From NCBI GenBank assembly GCA_025458985.1, contig JALORM010000187.1, positions 1 to 9,544 of the forward strand: a stretch of DNA of 9,544 nucleotides, in the 5' to 3' direction. The notes below the pieces were generated by a model, which searched no databases, had not been told where the DNA came from, and saw only the letters and a list, made by a program, of their open reading frames with translations. The translations under genes were made by a program, and so were the position numbers. This stretch comes from Paracoccaceae bacterium (GTDB lineage Bacteria; Pseudomonadota; Alphaproteobacteria; Rhodobacterales; Rhodobacteraceae). This document shows, piece by piece, positions 5,666 through 9,544 of this stretch; position 1 is the first letter of the stretch; each line of letters opens with the position of its first letter.

Positions 5666-6543
5666 TCCGTGGGCTTGCCGCGGCCGCGCTTTGCCTGGTG
5701 CCGGCGGCCTCGGCGGCGCTGGACCTGCCGTCCGGTGCGGTGCGCGCGGCCGAGTCGGCCGAGCGGTTCGGCACCTACGCCCTGCCGGTCGGTCCCTGGA
5801 CCGACGCCGGCCTGCCCACCGAACTGCTGGAGGGCCGCGTGGAACTGACCGCGTGGCACGTGCCGGGCACGGCCACGACGCTGGAGCTGCTGGCGCCGCT
5901 GCGCGACCGCCTGGCCGCCGAGGGATACGAGTCCGTCTTCGACTGCGCGACCGAGGCCTGCGGCGGCTTCGACTTCCGCTACGAGATGCGGGTGCTCCCC
6001 GAGCCCGAAATGCACGTGAACCTGGGCGACTTCCGCTTCCATGCCGCGCCGGCGCGCCCGGGGGACCTGCAGACAGCCGGGACGGGCGGCCCTGCCGCCG
6101 CTGCAGAGAATGCGCAACCGGGGCTCCTGCCCGGGTCCGATCCAGCTGCGGCAGCTGCTGCTCCGGGGACGCTTGCCGCCACGCTTGACGCGACCGGGCG
6201 GGCGGTGCTGGCGGACCTCAGCTTCGAGACGGGGTCATCGCGGCTGGCCGCCGGTGCGTTCCCGTCGCTGGACGCGCTTGCCGCCTACATGGCGGCGAAC
6301 CCCGGCCGCCGCATCACGCTGGTCGGCCATACCGATGCTTCGGGGGCGCTGGAGCCGAACGTGGCGCTCTCGCGCGCGCGGGCGCGGGCCGTGCGCGAGA
6401 GGCTGATCGCCGACTACGGCGTCGACGCCGGCCGGATCGCGGCGGACGGCGTGGGCTACCTGATGCCGCTGGCGCCGAACGTCACCGACGAAGGCCGCGC
6501 GCTGAACCGCCGGGTCGAGGCCGTCGTGACCTCGACCGACTGA
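5662..6543 (+). CDS. Exported OmpA-domain protein
   Basis: This 293-residue protein starts with a signal peptide (MIRGLAAAALCLVPAASA, likely cut after residue 18). Residues 20-130 form an N-terminal domain with a conserved-looking Cys pair (C95 and C100, FDCATEACGGFDFR) that probably forms a disulfide. Residues 131-175 are an Ala/Pro/Gly linker. Residues 180-290 are an OmpA C-terminal peptidoglycan-binding domain (VGHTDASG, NVALSRARARAV, GVGYLMPLAPN, NRRVE). D225 and R240, spaced 15 residues apart as in E. coli OmpA (D271/R286), should bind diaminopimelate. There is no lipobox, so it is probably periplasmic or peptidoglycan-bound rather than a lipoprotein. The start is a TTG overlapping the previous stop (TTGA, 5662-5665). 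It ends the operon and converges with the LysR gene 4 bp away. Confidence 0.92.
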   Translation: MIRGLAAAALCLVPAASAALDLPSGAVRAAESAERFGTYALPVGPWTDAGLPTELLEGRVELTAWHVPGTATTLELLAPLRDRLAAEGYESVFDCATEACGGFDFRYEMRVLPEPEMHVNLGDFRFHAAPARPGDLQTAGTGGPAAAAENAQPGLLPGSDPAAAAAAPGTLAATLDATGRAVLADLSFETGSSRLAAGAFPSLDALAAYMAANPGRRITLVGHTDASGALEPNVALSRARARAVRERLIADYGVDAGRIAADGVGYLMPLAPNVTDEGRALNRRVEAVVTSTD

Positions 6544-6547
6544 AGGC

Positions 6548-7453
6548 CTACCAGGCGTCGGGGCCCTTGTCGGCAAAGCGGCCGACCAGGAAGTCGATGA
6601 AGGCGCGCACCTTGGGCTGCGTGAAGCGGCCCGGCGGATAGACGGCATAGATCCCGAGGACCTCGACCGGCAGGTCGGGCATCGCCTCTTCGACCTGGCC
6701 GGCGCGCAGCGCGTCGGCGTAAAGGAAACTTGGCAGATAGGCGATCCCCAGGCCCGAGATCGCGGCGTTCAGCAGCGACTGGCCGTCGTTCACCGTCAGC
6801 CACCCGGCGGTGCGCACCTGGCGCTTTTCGCCCGACGGTGCGGTCAGCTTCCAGACCGCGGTCGAGGCGGAATTGGCGTAGTGCAGCAGCTTGTGGTCGT
6901 TGAGGTCGTCGATCCGCTGCGGGCGGCCGTAGCGTTCGAAGTACGCGGGCGCACCGATCATCCGCTGCGCCGTCTCGGTCAGCTTGCGGGCGCGCAGACT
7001 GCTGTCTTCCAGGTCGCCGACCCGGATCGCCATGTCGTAGCCTTCCGAGATCAGCTCCACGTACCGGTTGTTCAGGACCATGTTGACGGTGATTTCGGGG
7101 TATTCGCGCAGGAAGTCGCCGAGGATCGGCGACAAAAGGTTCACGCCGAAGTCGGTCGCGACCGAAATCCGCAGCAACCCGGAAGGCGCCGACTGCATCG
7201 AGGTGACAAGCGCATCCGCCTCGCCCGCGTCGTTCAGGACGCGGCGGGCGCGGTCGTAGTAGGCAAGGCCGATCTCGGTCGGGCTGACCCGCCGGGTGGT
7301 TCGGTTCAGAAGCCGCGCCCCAAGCCGGGCTTCCAGCGCAGAGACGTGCTTGGATACCGCGGATTTCGATATGCCAAGCTTCTTCGCGGCGTCGGTGAAC
7401 CCCCCTTGGTCCACGACGGTGGCGAAAGCCTCCATCTCTGTCAGTCGATCCAT
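6548..7453 (-). CDS. LysR-type transcriptional regulator
   Basis: The 301 residues show the LysR layout. An N-terminal winged helix-turn-helix occupies residues 1-60 (GGFTDAAKKLGISKSAVSKHV, then LEARLGARLLNRTTRRVSPTEIG). It is followed by a linker helix and a periplasmic-binding-protein-like effector domain from about 92 to 295 (LRISVATDFG, GYDMAIRVGDLEDSSL, NDGQSLLNAAISGLGIAYLPSF). This resembles the large DmlR-like subgroup; the effector is not identifiable. LysR regulators usually control a divergent neighbour and themselves. Here the upstream neighbour runs in the same direction, so the target is not evident from context. The ATG at 7453 gives the standard MDRLTEMEAFATVV start; it has only a weak Shine-Dalgarno sequence. 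Its TAG stop is 4 bp from the stop of the convergent OmpA gene. Confidence 0.94.
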   Translation of the reverse strand: MDRLTEMEAFATVVDQGGFTDAAKKLGISKSAVSKHVSALEARLGARLLNRTTRRVSPTEIGLAYYDRARRVLNDAGEADALVTSMQSAPSGLLRISVATDFGVNLLSPILGDFLREYPEITVNMVLNNRYVELISEGYDMAIRVGDLEDSSLRARKLTETAQRMIGAPAYFERYGRPQRIDDLNDHKLLHYANSASTAVWKLTAPSGEKRQVRTAGWLTVNDGQSLLNAAISGLGIAYLPSFLYADALRAGQVEEAMPDLPVEVLGIYAVYPPGRFTQPKVRAFIDFLVGRFADKGPDAW

Positions 7454-7499
7454 TCCAAAACCCCAACGGCAGCAAGGGAGGCCTAACGTGTCGCCGGCA

Positions 7500-7513
7500 A
7501 TTCAGGCAGGAAT
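7500..7513. promoter_or_regulatory. Possible LysR-type binding site upstream of the regulator
   Basis: ATTC-AGGCAG-GAAT is a perfect 4+4 inverted repeat with a 6-bp spacer, 47 bp upstream of the LysR start codon. Its size and dyad form fit the ATC-N9-GAT style of LysR recognition sites, and LysR genes are often self-regulated. The arms are short enough to arise by chance. Confidence 0.25.
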
Positions 7514-7542
7514 GGGGTGATCGCCCGACAATAGTTGGATTT

Positions 7543-7580
7543 TCTCGCGGATCGTCTCAATGACCGCAACGAGCGCGAGA
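7543..7580. repeat. Inverted repeat just past the metalloprotease stop codon
   Basis: TCTCGCG (7543-7549) and CGCGAGA (7574-7580) are perfectly complementary 7-bp arms with a 24-nt spacer. They lie immediately beyond the stop codon of the leftward gene ending at 7582. A hairpin at the 3' end of the fadH/metalloprotease transcript is possible. On the transcript strand it is followed by AAAATC rather than a U-run, so it is not a standard intrinsic terminator. Confidence 0.3.
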
Positions 7581-7581
7581 T

Positions 7582-8301
7582 CTAGGGCCTGAACGAGGCG
7601 CCGTCACCCAGATCGTCCAGCATCGCCAGCGCGCCCTGCATGCCGCCGTTGCGATCAAGCCAGTCGCGGGTCCGGCAAGCTGCCAGCAGGTAGAGCCGGC
7701 CCGGCAGGACGCCGGTGGTGCGCCGCCATTCAAGCGGCGTGCCGGGGAGCGCGCCGGGCGCGCGCGGGCACGACGTCGGCCTGCCCGAGGCGACGATCGT
7801 GGCCATTCCCTCGTTCCACCAGGCGGGCAGGCGCCCGGTCGCGATGGCGATCAGCCCGATCCGGCGGTGGATCTCGATATGCGTCAGTTCGTGGGCCAAC
7901 ACGTCCTCGCTGAAGCCGCGCGGACTGAGCCGCACGAAGCTCCAGCCATAGGCAACGCCCAGCGTGTGGGGCGCCTGCCAGAGGCCGCCGACACGGGCTT
8001 CGCACTCTGCGGTGCGGCAGACCAGCACGACGGGCCGCGAATCCCCCTTGCCGAAGACGCGGGCGACGCGGCGCTCGGCGGCCTCCAGCATCATCAGCGT
8101 GCGCCGCGTTGCGGCCGGATCGTCCAGATAGATGCCAGGGGCCACTTCGGTGAGGCCCGCGCAGGTCGGGCAGAGGTAGGCCGCAAGCGGGCGTTCCACG
8201 AACAGCACGATGGCCAGCGCATAGAGGATGACGATCATCAGCGTGGCGCGCAGCCCGGCCAGGACCATCTCGATGGCCAGGGTGCCGTGCAGGACGCGCA
8301 T
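7582..8301 (-). CDS. Membrane-anchored HExxH zinc metalloprotease-like protein (peptidase MA-like)
   Basis: With the ATG at 8301 this protein has 239 residues. A single transmembrane segment at about 14-35 (LMIVILYALAIVLFV) anchors it, with the rest probably periplasmic. A gluzincin-type zinc site is visible: LAHELTHIEIH with H137, E138 and H141, and a third ligand E164 in LPAWWNEGMA, 23 residues later. Six cysteines outside the membrane (C44, C47, C95, C100, C178, C209) could form disulfides. Substrate and function are unknown. The frame stays open to an earlier ATG at 8367, but that start would overlap the upstream reductase gene by 53 bp and add an Arg-rich lead before the membrane helix. 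The 8301 start leaves a 13-bp gap, but neither start has a strong Shine-Dalgarno sequence. The gene is probably co-transcribed with the fadH-like gene. Confidence 0.82.
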   Translation of the reverse strand: MRVLHGTLAIEMVLAGLRATLMIVILYALAIVLFVERPLAAYLCPTCAGLTEVAPGIYLDDPAATRRTLMMLEAAERRVARVFGKGDSRPVVLVCRTAECEARVGGLWQAPHTLGVAYGWSFVRLSPRGFSEDVLAHELTHIEIHRRIGLIAIATGRLPAWWNEGMATIVASGRPTSCPRAPGALPGTPLEWRRTTGVLPGRLYLLAACRTRDWLDRNGGMQGALAMLDDLGDGASFRP

Positions 8302-8314
8302 CGGTGCGCCGCCG

Positions 8315-9544
8315 TCAGAGCCGCGCCGCCAGACGCGCCGCCTGGTCGATGGCGCGCTTGGCGTCAAGCTCGGCGGCCACGTCCGCGCCGCCGATCACAT
8401 GTGCCGCGATCCCCGCGGCGGAGAGGGCGTCGGCCAGGCCGCGCGCGGGCTCCTGCCCGGCGCAGAGCACGACGGTGTCGGCGTCGACGAGGGTCGGATT
8501 GTCGCGGCCTTCGCCGAAGCTGACGTGCAGCCCCTCGGGCCCGATCCGTTCGTAGTTCACGCCGCCGACCATGCGGACGCCCTTCATCTCGAGGCTGGCG
8601 CGGTGAATCCAGCCGGTTGTCTTGCCGAGTCGCCGCCCCAGTTTCTCGGCCTTGCGTTGCAGCAGCGTTACCCTGCGCGCGGGCGCTTCCGGGCGCGGCC
8701 CCTCGGGGGCCAGGCCGCCAGGGACGCGGGCGGGATCGCCCACGCCCCATTCGCGCCTCCAGAGCTCCAGGTCCTCGGTCGGGCTTTCGCCCTGGTGGAC
8801 CAGGTATTCCGCCACGTCGAAGCCGATTCCCCCAGCACCGACCACGGCGACCTTGGCGCCGACCGGCGCCTTGCCACGCAGCACGTCGATGTAGGACAGG
8901 ACGTTGGCACCCTCCTGCCCCGGGATGGCCGGGTCGCGCGGCAGGACGCCGGTCGCCACAATCACCTCGTCATAGTCCCGTAGCGCCTCGACCGTCGCCT
9001 CGGTCGACAGGCGGACTTCGACGCCCGTCCGCTCCAGCATCGTGCCGAACCAGGCGACGAGGCCGTTGAATTCTTCCTTGCCGGGGATCACGCGCGCCAT
9101 GTTGAGCTGGCCTCCGATCTCGGCCGCCTTCTCGAACAGTGTCACCGAATGCCCGCGTTCCGCCGCGACGATGGCCGTCATCATGCCTGCGGGGCCGGCG
9201 CCGACGACGCCGATGCGCTTGCGGACCTCGGCCGGCGGGTACGTCAGTTCCGTCTCGTGGCAGGCGCGCGGGTTCACGAGGCACGAGGTCAGCTTGCCCG
9301 AGAACGTGTGGTCCAGGCACGCCTGGTTGCAGGCGATGCAGGGCGCGATCTCGGCCGCGCGGCCCTCGGCCGCCTTTCGCACGAAGGCGGCATCGGCGAG
9401 GAACGGGCGCGCCATGCTGACCATGTCGGCCTGGCCTTCCGCCAGCACGGCCTCGGCCACCTCGGGCGTGTTGATCCGGTTCGAGGTGATGACCGGGATG
9501 CCGACTTCGGGCCTGAGCCGCCCGGTCAGCCAGGTGAAGGCCCG
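8315..9544 (-). CDS. fadH: NADPH-dependent 2,4-dienoyl-CoA reductase, FadH type (C-terminal 409 residues; 5' end outside window)
   Basis: The frame is open to the window edge, so the start lies beyond 9544. The visible part begins at the end of the old-yellow-enzyme TIM barrel (PVITSNRINTPEVAEAV, MARPF). Next come four iron-sulfur cysteines at visible residues 69, 72, 76 and 88 (CIACNQAC, then TSC), with exactly the spacing of E. coli FadH (C334, C337, C341, C353). Then follow the FAD loop GVVGAGPAG at 112-120, the NADPH loop VVGAGGIGFDVAEYL at 234-248, and the FadH-like end HVIGGADVAAELDAKRAI. The enzyme reduces 2,4-dienoyl-CoA from unsaturated fatty acids, feeding beta-oxidation, through FMN, [4Fe-4S] and FAD. 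Related flavin oxidoreductases share this layout, so substrate assignment is by similarity. The metalloprotease-like gene follows 13 bp downstream. Confidence 0.9.
   Translation of the reverse strand, partial: RAFTWLTGRLRPEVGIPVITSNRINTPEVAEAVLAEGQADMVSMARPFLADAAFVRKAAEGRAAEIAPCIACNQACLDHTFSGKLTSCLVNPRACHETELTYPPAEVRKRIGVVGAGPAGMMTAIVAAERGHSVTLFEKAAEIGGQLNMARVIPGKEEFNGLVAWFGTMLERTGVEVRLSTEATVEALRDYDEVIVATGVLPRDPAIPGQEGANVLSYIDVLRGKAPVGAKVAVVGAGGIGFDVAEYLVHQGESPTEDLELWRREWGVGDPARVPGGLAPEGPRPEAPARRVTLLQRKAEKLGRRLGKTTGWIHRASLEMKGVRMVGGVNYERIGPEGLHVSFGEGRDNPTLVDADTVVLCAGQEPARGLADALSAAGIAAHVIGGADVAAELDAKRAIDQAARLAARL

Noticed and set aside
7474..7520. AAGGGAGG followed 6 nt later by GTG and a 10-codon ORF on the + strand
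   Set aside because: The Shine-Dalgarno match is good, but the ORF is tiny, lacks a visible promoter and lies opposite the LysR leader; chance is the simplest explanation.
7535..7585. Short helical-looking + strand frame (TTG start, ends at the TAG near 7583)
   Set aside because: Sixteen codons with no ribosome binding site, overlapping the inverted repeat; not supportable as a gene.
8302..8367. Earlier ATG (8367) for the metalloprotease-like gene
   Set aside because: It would overlap the upstream reductase by 53 bp and add an Arg-rich 22-residue lead before the membrane helix; the ATG at 8301 leaves a normal short gap.
1..9544. Defence system, CRISPR array, prophage, insertion sequence or biosynthetic cluster
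   Set aside because: No regularly spaced repeats, no transposase, integrase or phage structural genes, and no known defence-domain combination. The sfsA nuclease-like gene is a widespread housekeeping family.

Overview
The window is very GC-rich with strong G/C third-position bias. Its gene families and gene order look like the chromosome of an alphaproteobacterium, most likely a member of the Rhodobacteraceae (Rhodobacter, Paracoccus or Rhodovulum-like). This placement rests on protein character recalled from memory, not on a search. There are no tRNA or rRNA genes, no CRISPR array and no transposase.

Left part (1-1287, + strand): the 3' end of a ferredoxin-reductase-type FAD oxidoreductase is followed 3 bp later by rsmD (16S rRNA m2G966 methyltransferase). 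A perfect 18-bp palindrome lies directly after the rsmD stop. Next is a small 63-codon ORF whose predicted promoter places the transcription start exactly on its ATG, suggesting a leaderless mRNA. It ends in a GC-rich double-hairpin element that separates it from the convergent map gene.

Middle-left (1288-3556, - strand): a CAT-like O-acetyltransferase, sfsA and map (methionine aminopeptidase, TTG start) are read leftwards. The first two are 9 bp apart. map follows a 97-bp gap and may have its own promoter.

Middle-right (3680-6543, + strand): a four-gene operon reads divergently from the acetyltransferase, behind a good sigma70-type promoter (TTGGAA-17 bp-TATGGT). It holds a CinA-type molybdopterin-binding-fold protein, a GNAT acetyltransferase, an AhpD-like peroxidase-related protein and an exported OmpA-domain protein. 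All three junctions are 4-nt overlaps, using ATG, GTG and TTG starts in turn. The GNAT gene is broken: its N- and C-terminal halves lie in different frames, apparently through a deletion of roughly 28 nt.

Right part (6548-9544, - strand): a fadH-type 2,4-dienoyl-CoA reductase (5' end outside the window), a membrane-anchored HExxH metalloprotease-like protein 13 bp behind it, and then a LysR-type regulator that converges with the OmpA gene with only 4 bp between stop codons.

Most of this is ordinary housekeeping chromosome. I see no clear new multi-gene system. The points most worth checking are the leaderless 63-codon ORF, the fragmented GNAT gene inside a tightly coupled operon, the intergenic hairpin element, and the uncharacterised metalloprotease paired with fadH.
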